Assembly: GCF_900637555.1 (NCBI RefSeq)
Contig: NZ_LR134378.1
Span: forward strand, 1,312,001-1,376,000
Reading direction: 5' to 3'
Origin: Lautropia mirabilis
Lineage (GTDB): Bacteria > Pseudomonadota > Gammaproteobacteria > Burkholderiales > Burkholderiaceae_E
DNA length: 64,000 bases
Shown in pieces: positions 1 through 8,248 of the stretch. The notes beneath the pieces are model-generated. The model searched no databases. It saw only the letters and a list, made by a program, of their open reading frames with translations, and was not told the DNA's origin. Positions within the stretch are counted from its first letter, which is position 1; every line of letters begins with the position of its first letter. The position numbers and the translations under genes are program-made.

Positions 1-396
1 CCCGCCTTTTTCGGCGTGAAGCCTTCCCTGGTCATCAAGGGCGGGCTGGTGGTGATGGCCCCGATGGGTGACATCAACGGCTCCATCCCCACCCCGCAGC
101 CTGTGCATTACCGGCCCATGTATGCCGCGTTCGGTGCCGCCCGCCATGCCACGCGGATGACCTTCCTGCCCGGTGCTGCCATTGCCGCCGGCTTGCCGGA
201 GCAGTTGCGCCTGCAGAGCCTGATCGGCCACGCGCACGACTGCCGCCGCATCCGCAAATCCAGCATGATCCACAACGACGCACTGCCCGACATCCACGTC
301 GATCCGCAGACCTACCAGGTGCGCGCCAACGGAGAACTGCTGGTGGCCGAGCCGCTGGCCACACTGCCGATGGCCCAGCGCTATTTCCTCTTCTGA
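1..396 (+). CDS. ureC: Urease alpha subunit UreC, C-terminal part only
   Basis: This is the last 131 codons of urease subunit alpha, cut by the window start. UreC holds the di-nickel centre and hydrolyses urea to ammonia and carbamate in the cytoplasm. The visible part has the typical late-UreC features: the stretch around [15 protein letters not shown], an RPMY/FGA segment, and the C-terminal end [10 protein letters not shown], which is the conserved UreC terminus. The nickel-ligand and lysine-carbamate residues lie upstream and are not visible. ureE follows after 20 bases, so the gene is part of an operon with its accessory proteins. Identity is certain from the conserved C terminus; completeness of the upstream part cannot be judged. 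Confidence 0.96.
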   Translation, partial: PAFFGVKPSLVIKGGLVVMAPMGDINGSIPTPQPVHYRPMYAAFGAARHATRMTFLPGAAIAAGLPEQLRLQSLIGHAHDCRRIRKSSMIHNDALPDIHVDPQTYQVRANGELLVAEPLATLPMAQRYFLF

Positions 397-416
397 ACGG
401 TTTTCTGCATCCTGTC

Positions 417-1109
<693 letters not shown>

Positions 1110-1183
1110 CTTCGCGGGATACCGTGCTGCCGGCCGTCCAGTTCCTTTTTCCTGAATATCCCCCTTCCCACAGGACCTCACCC

Positions 1184-1741
1184 ATGAAACGACTGCTTCC
1201 CCTGCTGCTGGCAGCTGCCGCAGCGCCCGTGCTGGCCCACACCGGCACCGAACCCCATGTGCACACCTCCGCCCTGCAGGAAGGCCTGCTGCATCCCGTC
1301 ACCGGTCTGGACCACCTGCTGATGCTGCTGGGCACCGGGGTGCTGGCGGCCGTGACCGGCCGTTCCCTGCTGCTGCCGCTGGCCACGCTGGCTGCCATGC
1401 TCGTGGGGGCCGTGGCCGGACACTACAGCACTGAATTCGTCGGCATGGAAACGCTGATCACGCTGTCGCTGGCCGTGGCCGGTCTGGCCCTGCTGCTGCC
1501 GTCGCGCCAGCGCGTGCTGGCCTGGCTGATGCCGGCACTGGCCCTCGTGCACGGCTGGGCCCATGGTGTCGAGGCGGCACCCGATGCTTTCTGGCAGTTC
1601 ACCGCCGGCTTCGTGATGGCCAGTGCCGCCTTGCTGGCCGTGGGCTTTGGCGCGGGGGCGCTGCTGCGCCGTCACCAGCGCGTGCGCCAGCTGGCCGGTG
1701 GAGGCCTCGTGGCCGCTGCCGCCGTCCTCTTTGCCGGCTGA
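1184..1741 (+). CDS. ureJ: HupE/UreJ family nickel permease-like membrane protein
   Basis: A 185-residue protein of the HupE/UreJ family, small integral membrane proteins linked to hydrogenase and urease operons and thought to carry nickel or cobalt across the inner membrane. It has a cleavable-looking signal (MKRLLPLLLAAAAAPVLA), then the family signature HPVTGLDHLLMLLGTG around residues 38-53, and five or six hydrophobic segments. A conserved HGWAHG follows around residue 120. An in-frame ATG at 1106 overlaps the ureE stop, but the start at 1184 gives a proper signal peptide and has an AGGA-type ribosome site. Its stop overlaps the ureF start (TGATG), so the two are translationally coupled. 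Confidence 0.9.
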   Translation: MKRLLPLLLAAAAAPVLAHTGTEPHVHTSALQEGLLHPVTGLDHLLMLLGTGVLAAVTGRSLLLPLATLAAMLVGAVAGHYSTEFVGMETLITLSLAVAGLALLLPSRQRVLAWLMPALALVHGWAHGVEAAPDAFWQFTAGFVMASAALLAVGFGAGALLRRHQRVRQLAGGGLVAAAAVLFAG

Positions 1742-2421
1742 TGCAGGGCAGTCTTGCCCAGCTGCGCATGCTGCAGCTGGCCAGCGCATCGCTGCCGGTG
1801 GGAGGCTACACCTACTCGCAGGGGCTGGAATGGGCGGTGGAAGCCGGCTGGGTCCGTACCGTGGCGGATTTCGTCCGCTGGCAGACCGAACAGATCCACG
1901 ACACCCTCGTCAGCCTGGACTGGCCCGTACTCAGCCGCCTCTACGCAGCTGCCGACCTGCAGCAGCCCGATCTGGGCGCCTTTACCCGGTGGGGCGTCTT
2001 CCTGCTGGCCAACCGGGAAACGGCTGAACTGCGGGCCGAAGAGGCCCAGCGGGGCGCAGCCCTGGCCCGCCTGATCGATGGCTGGCAGATGCAGCCCGAC
2101 GCCCCGTGGCGTGTAGCCTTGGCACTCACCCAGGCCAGTGCCATGGCCTGGCTGGCGCAGCACTGGCACATGCCGCTGCAGCAGCTGCTGCTGGCCCATG
2201 GCTTTGCCTGGCTGGAAGGCGCCGTGATGGCCGGCGTGAAACTCGTGCCCTTCGGCCAGCAGGCGGCACAGACCCTGCTGCGCGACCTGGGTGCGGTGCT
2301 GGCCGAACAGCTGCCCGTGGCCTTGCAGCTGCCCGATGACGACATCGGCGGCGGCCTGCCCATCGTGTCGATCGCCTCGTCCTGCCACGAAACCCAGTAC
2401 AGCCGGCTGTTCCGGTCGTAG
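1741..2421 (+). CDS. ureF: Urease accessory protein UreF
   Basis: UreF (226 residues) is the all-helical accessory protein that, with UreH/UreD and UreG, forms the activation complex that opens the urease active site to nickel and CO2 and gates the UreG GTPase. The sequence has the family N terminus (LQLASASLPVGGYTYSQGLE), the central WxxGVF/RE segment, and the conserved C-terminal SSCHETQYSRLFRS. The ATG overlaps the ureJ stop by one base. The gap of 81 bases to ureG is rich in pyrimidine runs and shows no gene. ureD/ureH is not in the window and would be expected upstream of ureC. Confidence 0.95.
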   Translation: MQGSLAQLRMLQLASASLPVGGYTYSQGLEWAVEAGWVRTVADFVRWQTEQIHDTLVSLDWPVLSRLYAAADLQQPDLGAFTRWGVFLLANRETAELRAEEAQRGAALARLIDGWQMQPDAPWRVALALTQASAMAWLAQHWHMPLQQLLLAHGFAWLEGAVMAGVKLVPFGQQAAQTLLRDLGAVLAEQLPVALQLPDDDIGGGLPIVSIASSCHETQYSRLFRS

Positions 2422-2502
2422 CGGGGCACGCCCCCTTCGAGACCCTCTTTTCCCTTTTCCCGTCCGGTTTCCCCTTTCCCGTCGGATTTCCTCTTTCAGA
2501 CC

Positions 2503-3147
2503 ATGCAGAACGAACAGCACTATAAACAGCCACTGCGTGTGGGCGTGGGCGGCCCCGTCGGCTCCGGCAAGACGGCCCTGCTCGAAGCCCTGTGCAAGGC
2601 GATGCGTGACCACTACCAGCTGGCGGTGGTGACCAACGACATCTACACGCGCGAAGACCAGCGCATCCTCACCGAGGCCGGTGCGCTGGCCCCCGAACGC
2701 ATCGTCGGCGTGGAGACCGGGGGCTGTCCGCACACCGCCATCCGCGAGGATGCCTCGATGAACCTGGCCGCCGTCGAGGACCTGGCCCGGCGCTTCGGCA
2801 ACCTCGACGTGGTGTTCGTCGAAAGCGGTGGCGACAACCTCAGTGCCACCTTCAGCCCCGAGCTGGCCGACCTCACCGTCTATGTGATCGATGTGGCCGA
2901 AGGCGAGAAAATCCCCCGCAAGGGCGGCCCGGGCATCACCCGTTCCGACTTTCTGGTCATCAACAAGATCGATCTGGCCCCTTACGTGGGCGCAAGCCTC
3001 GACGTGATGGAGCGTGATACGCAGCGCATGCGTCCCGGGCGCCCCTGGGCGTTCACCAACCTGAAGACCGGCGAGGGGCTCGATACCCTCATCGACTTCA
3101 TCGTGGACAGGGGCATGCTGCCCCCGCGCCCGCCACGCAGCGCCTGA
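2503..3147 (+). CDS. ureG: Urease accessory GTPase UreG
   Basis: UreG (214 residues) is the SIMIBI-class GTPase that powers nickel insertion into urease, taking nickel from UreE. It has the P-loop GGPVGSGKT at residues 16-24, the CPH nickel-binding motif within [16 protein letters not shown], the switch region [17 protein letters not shown], and [11 protein letters not shown] as the guanine-specificity motif. The match to the Klebsiella protein is near-continuous by eye. It is the last gene of the operon here; the octanucleotide repeat starts six bases after its stop and a strong terminator lies about 250 bases downstream. Confidence 0.97.
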   Translation: MQNEQHYKQPLRVGVGGPVGSGKTALLEALCKAMRDHYQLAVVTNDIYTREDQRILTEAGALAPERIVGVETGGCPHTAIREDASMNLAAVEDLARRFGNLDVVFVESGGDNLSATFSPELADLTVYVIDVAEGEKIPRKGGPGITRSDFLVINKIDLAPYVGASLDVMERDTQRMRPGRPWAFTNLKTGEGLDTLIDFIVDRGMLPPRPPRSA

Positions 3148-3153
3148 CGATGC

Positions 3154-3313
3154 TGCCGCCCAGCCGCCCAGCCGCCCAGCCGTCCAGTCGTCCAGCCGTC
3201 CAGTCGTCCAGCCGTCCCGCTGTTCCGCTGTTCCGCTGTTCCGCTGTTCCGCTGTTCCGCTGTTCCGCTGTCCCGCTGTCCCGCTGTCCCGCTGTCCCGC
3301 TGTCCCGCTGCCT
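3154..3313 (+). repeat. Octanucleotide minisatellite, 20 units, just after ureG
   Basis: Twenty consecutive 8-base units fill this stretch with no interruption: eight of the type AGCCGYCC or AGTCGTCC, six CGCTGTTC, five CGCTGTCC and a degenerate last unit. Neighbouring copies are more alike than distant ones, which is the pattern left by slippage. It begins six bases after the ureG stop and lies ahead of the terminator, so it should be transcribed in the ureG 3' untranslated region. Open frames run through it on both strands, but they only encode repeat peptides and I do not call them genes. Confidence 0.95.
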
Positions 3314-3397
3314 TGTCGCCCCGCCCCGCAGGCTCGAGGGGCGGCACGGTAATGAATGAGCTTCTGGCGCGCTCCAGCAGGTCCACGATGCACCCCA

Positions 3398-3437
3398 ACC
3401 CTCTGCTTATCCCTGAAAGGGACTGCAGAGGGTTTTT
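3398..3437 (+). terminator. Rho-independent terminator of the urease operon
   Basis: A nine-base-pair stem (ACCCTCTGC at 3398-3406 with GCAGAGGGT at 3425-3433) encloses a second small stem TCCCT/AGGGA and is followed by a T run (3433-3437) and AT-rich sequence. This is a classic intrinsic terminator on the plus strand. Confidence 0.85.
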
Positions 3438-3744
3438 AATTTGATCGCCGTCAATTTACGTAGTGTCTGCCTTATAAGAACCACCGTCTCTTTTACAAAG
3501 CTGCATATACCTTACGCGATCAGGGGCCATATATTCCGGCGCATGGAGCGAAGGGTGCAATAATCCGCCCCATTCGACAGTTGCTGTACCCATCCGGGTG
3601 CCGGGATCCGTTCACCGCATTCAGCGTGCAGGGTACCGGGCACTTTCCGATACTGGCAGGCGCTGGTGTGGAGGTGCCGTTGCCGGTGCTGCATTGCCGC
3701 AGCGCCATGCCCGGTCAAATCATTTCATATACAAGAGGCCCCCC
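3438..3744 (+). other. Gene-free leader upstream of the ABC importer
   Basis: After the terminator, about 300 bases lead to the binding-protein gene. The first 90 bases are clearly more AT-rich than the surroundings and are the likely promoter zone, but I cannot pick a convincing -35/-10 pair. I looked for a cobalamin, NiCo or czcD-type riboswitch and for a NikR-like palindrome and did not find a convincing match. The frame of the importer gene is open back to 3598, but the extra N terminus has no signal peptide and I reject it. Confidence 0.5.
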
Positions 3745-4857
3745 ATGAAGAAACTCGCTGCCGCCCTGGCGCTGAGCCTGCTGCCCCTGGCCTTTGCCGC
3801 CCAGGCAGAAATCACCACCACCGACGTGGTGGGTCGCAAGGTCACGGTTCCCGACGTACCCAAGCGTGTGGTGCTGGGCTTTTATTACGAAGATTATCTG
3901 GCCATCGCCGGTCCCGGTTCGCTGGACCGCGTGGTGGGCCTGTCGCTGACCACCTGGAAAGACTGGCGCCCGAAACAGTTTGCCGCCTATGAAAAGGCGC
4001 TGCCCAAACTGAAAACCCTGCCGGACGTGGGCTCGACCGATGACAACACCTTCTCCATCGAGAAACTCATCGCCACCAAGCCGGACCTGCTGATTCTTGC
4101 CACTTTCAGCTACGAGGCCCTGGGCGAGAGCGTCAAGCAGATCGAGGCTGCCGGCATTCCCGTGCTGGTGCTCGATTACCTTTCGCAGACCGTGGACAAA
4201 CACGTGGCCTCGACGCTTGCGCTGGGCAAGATCATGGGCCAGGAAAAACGCGCCCAGGAGCTGGCCGACAACTACCGCAAGGCCTTCGAGGACATCGACG
4301 CCCGCATCAAGAAAGCCGGTCCCACGAAGAAAAAGGTCTATTTCGAGCTGGCCCAGAAGGGCGCCTCCGAAGTGGGCAACTCCTACGGCAACAGCATGTG
4401 GGGCGCACTGGTCACCCGCCTGGGTGGCCACAACATCGCCGATGGGCAGGTCGGCAACTGGGGGCCGCTCAGCCCCGAATACGTGCTGTCCCAGAAGCCG
4501 GACCTGATCTTTCTGGCCGGTTCCGAATGGCTCAACAAGCCCCAGTCCGTGCAGATGGGCTTCGGCGCCACGGCTGAGGTTGCCCGCGAGCGCATGGCCG
4601 CCTACCTGAAGCGGCCGGGCTGGAGCAACCTGCCGGCTGTGAAGAACCATGGGGTGCATGGCATCTACCACGGTGGTGCCCGCACGCTGTCCGACTACGT
4701 GTATGCCCAGTACGTTGCCAAGCAGCTGTACCCGGACGCCTTCAAGGATGTGGATCCGCAGCAGAACCTGCGTGACTTCTACGAAAAATGGCTGCCGGTG
4801 AAGGCCGACGGCGAGTTCATGCTTCCGTACACCCCGGTGGCTGGCGCCGCGAAGTAA
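3745..4857 (+). CDS. Periplasmic metal/metal-chelate binding protein of an ABC importer
   Basis: A 370-residue substrate-binding protein of the helical-backbone FecB/BtuF/CeuE type (PF01497-like). It starts with a signal peptide (MKKLAAALALSLLPLAFAAQA) and then the family opening TTTDVVGRKVTVPDVPKRVV. The region KLIATKPDLLIL followed by IPVLVLD marks the first lobe, and LSPEYVLSQKPDLIFLAGSEW the second. Ligand could be cobalamin, a siderophore-iron complex or nickel bound to a small chelator. The position directly after the urease operon, together with the known use of such importers (NiuBDE, FecDE/CeuE) for nickel in Helicobacter, makes nickel a reasonable inference. The start is set by the signal peptide. 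Confidence 0.85.
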   Translation: MKKLAAALALSLLPLAFAAQAEITTTDVVGRKVTVPDVPKRVVLGFYYEDYLAIAGPGSLDRVVGLSLTTWKDWRPKQFAAYEKALPKLKTLPDVGSTDDNTFSIEKLIATKPDLLILATFSYEALGESVKQIEAAGIPVLVLDYLSQTVDKHVASTLALGKIMGQEKRAQELADNYRKAFEDIDARIKKAGPTKKKVYFELAQKGASEVGNSYGNSMWGALVTRLGGHNIADGQVGNWGPLSPEYVLSQKPDLIFLAGSEWLNKPQSVQMGFGATAEVARERMAAYLKRPGWSNLPAVKNHGVHGIYHGGARTLSDYVYAQYVAKQLYPDAFKDVDPQQNLRDFYEKWLPVKADGEFMLPYTPVAGAAK

Positions 4858-4886
4858 CCCCCCCTGAGCCTTTCCCCTTCCGGGCC

Positions 4887-4929
4887 CCTGGGCGGCAGAA
4901 TCGCCCAGGTGAAGGCCCGGCGACCGGGC
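4887..4929 (+). other. Two adjacent hairpins between binding protein and permease genes
   Basis: An eight-pair stem (CCTGGGCG 4887-4894 with CGCCCAGG 4902-4909) is followed by a six-pair stem (GCCCGG/CCGGGC, 4915-4929, loop CGA). No T run follows. The location, in the 200-base gap after the binding protein, suits a structure that protects the upstream messenger or attenuates the permease so that binding protein is made in excess. Confidence 0.55.
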
Positions 4930-5057
4930 TTCGGGTACGCGGCATGACGGCTGGCAGGCCGCCCGATGCCTTGGAGCGGGGAAGGGGCTCGTACCCGCAG
5001 GGATCATCCGGCCGCGTATGCGGATGCCTCTCTGCTGCATCCAGAATTCTCCTCATC

Positions 5058-6113
5058 ATGAACCAAGCCGTTCCTGCTCCCGCCCGGCACGACGACTATC
5101 GGCGCGTCTCTGCCCGGCGGCTCATGCTCATTGTCCTGTCCTGCGTGGTGCTGGTGGCACTGCTGCTGCTGGACCTCACCACCGGCCCTTCCGGCATGCC
5201 CTTTGCCGATGTCTGGCGCGGCCTGATGGCTGGTCCGGCTGGCGAGGAAGTCGACGTGGCCACCATCCTGTGGCAGTTGCGCATGCCGCAGACCCTGATG
5301 GGGGCGCTGGTGGGCGCCTGCCTGGGCCTGGCCGGCCTGCAGATGCAGACCATCCTGGGCAACCCGCTGGCCAGTCCGTTCACGCTGGGCTTCTCGGCCG
5401 CGGCCGGCTTTGGCGCTGCGCTGGCCATCATGTTCGGCGGCAGCCTGCCGCTGCCCGGCTACATCGTCATTCCCGTCTGCGCCTTCCTCATGACGATGGT
5501 GGCCTGCGGGCTGGTCTACATCATCGCCCGGCTGCGCAGCGCCTCGCCCGAGATCCTGGTGCTGGGCGGCATTACCGTGCTGTTCTTCTTCCAGTCGGTG
5601 CAGTCGCTGCTGCAGTTCATGGCCTCGCCCGAAGTGCTGCAGCAGATCGTCTTCTGGCTGTTTGGCAGCCTGCTGAAGTCCACCTGGACCAGCGTGTCCG
5701 TCTGCGCCGTTGTCCTGCTGCTGTGCCTGCCCTTCATCATGAAGGATGCCTGGGCGCTCACCACCCTGCGTCTGGGGGATGCCAATGCGCGCAGCCTGGG
5801 GCTGTCAGTTGACCGCATCCGGCAGCGCACTTTCTTCATGGTGGCGCTGCTCACCGCCGCTGCGGTCTCCTTCGTGGGCACCATCGGCTTCGTGGGCCTC
5901 ATCGCCCCGCATGCGGCCCGCAGCATGGTCGGTGAAGACCACCGCTATTCGCTGCCGCTGGCGGCCGTCATCGGTGCCGTCATCCTGGTGGGCGCTTCGG
6001 TGTTCGGCAAGTTCATCTCGCCGGCGGCCGTCATCCCGGTGGGCATCATCACCGCCGTGGCCGGTGTGCCCATGCTGTTTGCCATCATCGCCCGGCGTGG
6101 CAACGAAGGGTAA
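5058..6113 (+). CDS. FecCD-family ABC importer permease
   Basis: A 351-residue inner-membrane permease of the FecCD/BtuC family, which dimerises and carries vitamin B12, siderophores or metal chelates delivered by the binding protein. It has about ten hydrophobic segments. Family motifs include LRMPQTLMGALVGACLGLAG near residue 75, GNPLASPFTLG near 105, the coupling region RLGDANARSLGL (contact with the ATPase) near 240, and IGFVGLIAPHAAR near 280. The frame is open upstream to 4788, but the ATG at 5058 gives the normal length and lies after a short A/T-rich stretch. It is followed by the ATPase gene after 11 bases. Confidence 0.92.
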   Translation: MNQAVPAPARHDDYRRVSARRLMLIVLSCVVLVALLLLDLTTGPSGMPFADVWRGLMAGPAGEEVDVATILWQLRMPQTLMGALVGACLGLAGLQMQTILGNPLASPFTLGFSAAAGFGAALAIMFGGSLPLPGYIVIPVCAFLMTMVACGLVYIIARLRSASPEILVLGGITVLFFFQSVQSLLQFMASPEVLQQIVFWLFGSLLKSTWTSVSVCAVVLLLCLPFIMKDAWALTTLRLGDANARSLGLSVDRIRQRTFFMVALLTAAAVSFVGTIGFVGLIAPHAARSMVGEDHRYSLPLAAVIGAVILVGASVFGKFISPAAVIPVGIITAVAGVPMLFAIIARRGNEG

Positions 6114-6124
6114 GGGGAATCGAC

Positions 6125-6877
6125 ATGAGCCTCGAACTGAAATCCGTCAGCGTCATGCGTGGCAAGGCCCGTATCCTGAAGGACATCTCGGGCCGGCTGG
6201 AACCGGGCCAGATTGTCGGCCTCATCGGCCCCAATGGCACCGGCAAGTCCACCCTGGTCAACGCCATCGCCACACTGTATCCCTTTGGCGGCACCATTCA
6301 CTGGAAGGGCCGCCCCGTGAAGCTGGGCGAGATCGGCTACATGCCGCAGCAGTGCCATGTGCGCGCCGACATCAGCGTCACCGAGACCGTGCTGCTGGGG
6401 CGCCACGAGGGACTGAGCTGGCGCGTCGACAACGCCATGGTGGATGAGGCCATCGGCGTTCTGGATGAATTCGGCATCGGCCACCTGCACAGCCGCAGCA
6501 TGAACACGCTGTCTGGCGGCCAGCAGCAGCTGGTGCTGCTGGCCCAGCGCCTGCTGCGCTCCCCGGAGCTGCTGCTGCTGGATGAAGCCACCAGTGCGCT
6601 CGATGTGCGCCACCAGATGCAGGTCTTCGACCGGCTGCGGGCATACGTCGACCGCACCGGCGCCCTGGTGGTCATCGCCATCCACGACCTCAACCTGGCC
6701 TCCCGTCATACCGACACCATCATGCTGCTGAACGGCGGCTATGTGGCCGGCCTGGGCAGCTTCAACGAGGTTGTCTGCGAAGATGCCCTGCGCACGGTCT
6801 ACGGCATTGAGGCCGAACTGCTTCGTGCCAGCAACGGCCAGACCGTCGTGCTGCCGCTGTGTGCGGCGGCGCACTGA
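6125..6877 (+). CDS. ABC importer ATP-binding protein (FecE/BtuD type)
   Basis: A 250-residue cytoplasmic ATPase that drives the FecCD-type permease. It shows Walker A GPNGTGKST near residue 36, the signature LSGGQQQLVLLAQRL near 130, Walker B LLLLDEATSALD near 150 and the switch histidine in IAIHDLNLASRH. These are complete, so the transporter should be active. The tail VYGIEAELLRASNGQTVVLP is typical of the FepC/FecE group. A short RBS (AAGGGGA) lies eight bases before the ATG. It closes the importer operon; a strong hairpin follows. Confidence 0.93.
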   Translation: MSLELKSVSVMRGKARILKDISGRLEPGQIVGLIGPNGTGKSTLVNAIATLYPFGGTIHWKGRPVKLGEIGYMPQQCHVRADISVTETVLLGRHEGLSWRVDNAMVDEAIGVLDEFGIGHLHSRSMNTLSGGQQQLVLLAQRLLRSPELLLLDEATSALDVRHQMQVFDRLRAYVDRTGALVVIAIHDLNLASRHTDTIMLLNGGYVAGLGSFNEVVCEDALRTVYGIEAELLRASNGQTVVLPLCAAAH

Positions 6878-6887
6878 CGTGCTTGCG

Positions 6888-6916
6888 TCAGCGCACCGCT
6901 TCGTACGGTGCGCTGA
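6888..6916 (+). terminator. Strong hairpin after the importer operon
   Basis: An eleven-pair perfect stem (TCAGCGCACCG with CGGTGCGCTGA) around a seven-base loop lies eleven bases after the ATPase stop. There is no T run, so it may act as a Rho-assisted terminator or 3' end stabiliser rather than a classic intrinsic terminator. The rest of the gap to 7139 shows no gene. Confidence 0.5.
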
Positions 6917-7139
6917 CTGACGCCCCGCCCGAGGGCGATGACGTCCCGCCTGAGGGCACAGCCATGACAGGCCATCCGGCCTAGGCCTGCCGGCTGTCTG
7001 TCCATACCCGTGCATTCCTTCACTGCCGTCTTGTCTGTCCGTCGATAGGCTTTCCATATCGCGCCAATTCGGGTGCGATGCTGACGGCCAGGCCGCCAGC
7101 TTCCGATCATCCTTCCATCCCGATCGATCTGGAGCTGCC

Positions 7140-8135
7140 ATGAAATCGACCGCTTCCCGCTCTCCCTTCCAGTCCAGCGCCATCGCCGTGGCCCTGGCTT
7201 CCTCCCTGTTTGCCCTGACCGCCTGCGGTGGCGGTGGGGGCGATTCATCCACCACGTCCGGTACGGCCGGCTCGGCGTCCGGTGGCGCCACGGCTGTCGC
7301 CAGCAACGCTCAGGGTTCTGCGGGCACATCCAACAGCGCAACCAGCAGCGGCACCCCGCAGGGGCAGGGTACGGCAGGAAGTGGCACTCAGCAGGTACCG
7401 GATGCGGCAGCCAGTAGCGCTCTGCAGGGGCTGGGCACGGCAGACGGTAGCGCTCTGCAGGGACAGAGCGCTGCAGGCAGCGGTCTTGACCTGGGCCCGG
7501 GAAATGGGCCGTCAAACAGCGCAGCCCAGGCGGCTGCGTGGAGCGGCAAGGGAATCGGGACGGAGTTTGCCCGGCGTATCCATGCCACGTGCCCGACGTT
7601 CGGCGTCATGAGCGGTGGCTGGGGGTCAAAGACCACCGTGTCGTCCATTATCTCCTGCGTTGCAGGTAGCTACGCGGGCACGGACCTTTGGACGGGTCAG
7701 CGTTGCGAGGTCAACATTGCTGCCAATGGGGATGTTCGTGCCAGCCGCGGGGGACGTGCCTTCAGGCCGTTCAGTGCGTCCGAGCTTGGAGATTACAGTT
7801 GGAAAGATGGTGCTTTCCGTATCCAGCTGAGAACGGAGGGCAGGAAGGTCGCGAACTCGTTGGATGAAGAGGCAGAGTCGGTTGCCCTTCTCTTTGACCC
7901 TGTGGATGCTCTGGGGGCGCGCAAGCTTGATCGCGATGGGTGGACTCTGCTGGTGGGGCAGCTGGACGAGAACGGGAACCGCATCAACGAGCAGCGTGCG
8001 CGGGAAGAGTGGCTTGATGATCCGGAATCGTCACGACTCATCCAGAAGATGGGTGATTACTTGTTGGTGGAAGTGGTGCACGAAGCCGAAGAGATGTCGC
8101 GGGATGACCTGATCTGGTGCGCCATTCCCCGCTGA
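7140..8135 (+). CDS. Lipoprotein of unknown function, paralogue 1
   Basis: A 331-residue predicted lipoprotein. The signal peptide ends in the lipobox LTAC with Cys at about residue 29, followed by five glycines. Residues about 35-135 are a low-complexity Gly/Ser/Ala/Thr/Gln-rich linker that would hold the domain away from the membrane. The C-terminal domain (about 145-331) contains ATCP, CVAGSYAGTDLWTGQRCEVNI, FDPVDALGARKLDRDGW and the ending WCAIP. The same motifs recur in the next gene, so the two form a paralogous pair. I do not recognise the family. The four conserved cysteines may form disulfides in the periplasm or at the cell surface. Confidence 0.8.
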   Translation: MKSTASRSPFQSSAIAVALASSLFALTACGGGGGDSSTTSGTAGSASGGATAVASNAQGSAGTSNSATSSGTPQGQGTAGSGTQQVPDAAASSALQGLGTADGSALQGQSAAGSGLDLGPGNGPSNSAAQAAAWSGKGIGTEFARRIHATCPTFGVMSGGWGSKTTVSSIISCVAGSYAGTDLWTGQRCEVNIAANGDVRASRGGRAFRPFSASELGDYSWKDGAFRIQLRTEGRKVANSLDEEAESVALLFDPVDALGARKLDRDGWTLLVGQLDENGNRINEQRAREEWLDDPESSRLIQKMGDYLLVEVVHEAEEMSRDDLIWCAIPR

Positions 8136-8248
8136 TTTTGTCGTGAGGGGGCTCCAGGGCCCCTCTGTCACCGATGCTGCATCACGGGCCTTGTCGGGGG
8201 CTTCTGCACCCCGATGAGGCTCTTCCCCCCGCTTTCCATCCTTGCACC

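Noticed and set aside
3154-3313. CRISPR array
   Set aside because: The repeat unit is 8 bases with no spacers, and no cas gene is present.
3150-3359. A 69-codon plus-strand frame and a longer minus-strand frame through the octanucleotide repeat
   Set aside because: The translations are simple repeats of the 8-base unit, with no ribosome site or family match.
3438-3744. Cobalamin riboswitch or NikR operator upstream of the importer
   Set aside because: I did not find the conserved B12 box core or a convincing metal-regulator palindrome; the weak inverted repeat around 3503-3536 has too many mismatches.
6888-6916. Transposon end or attachment site
   Set aside because: It is a single perfect hairpin after an operon, without direct repeats, transposase or integrase nearby.
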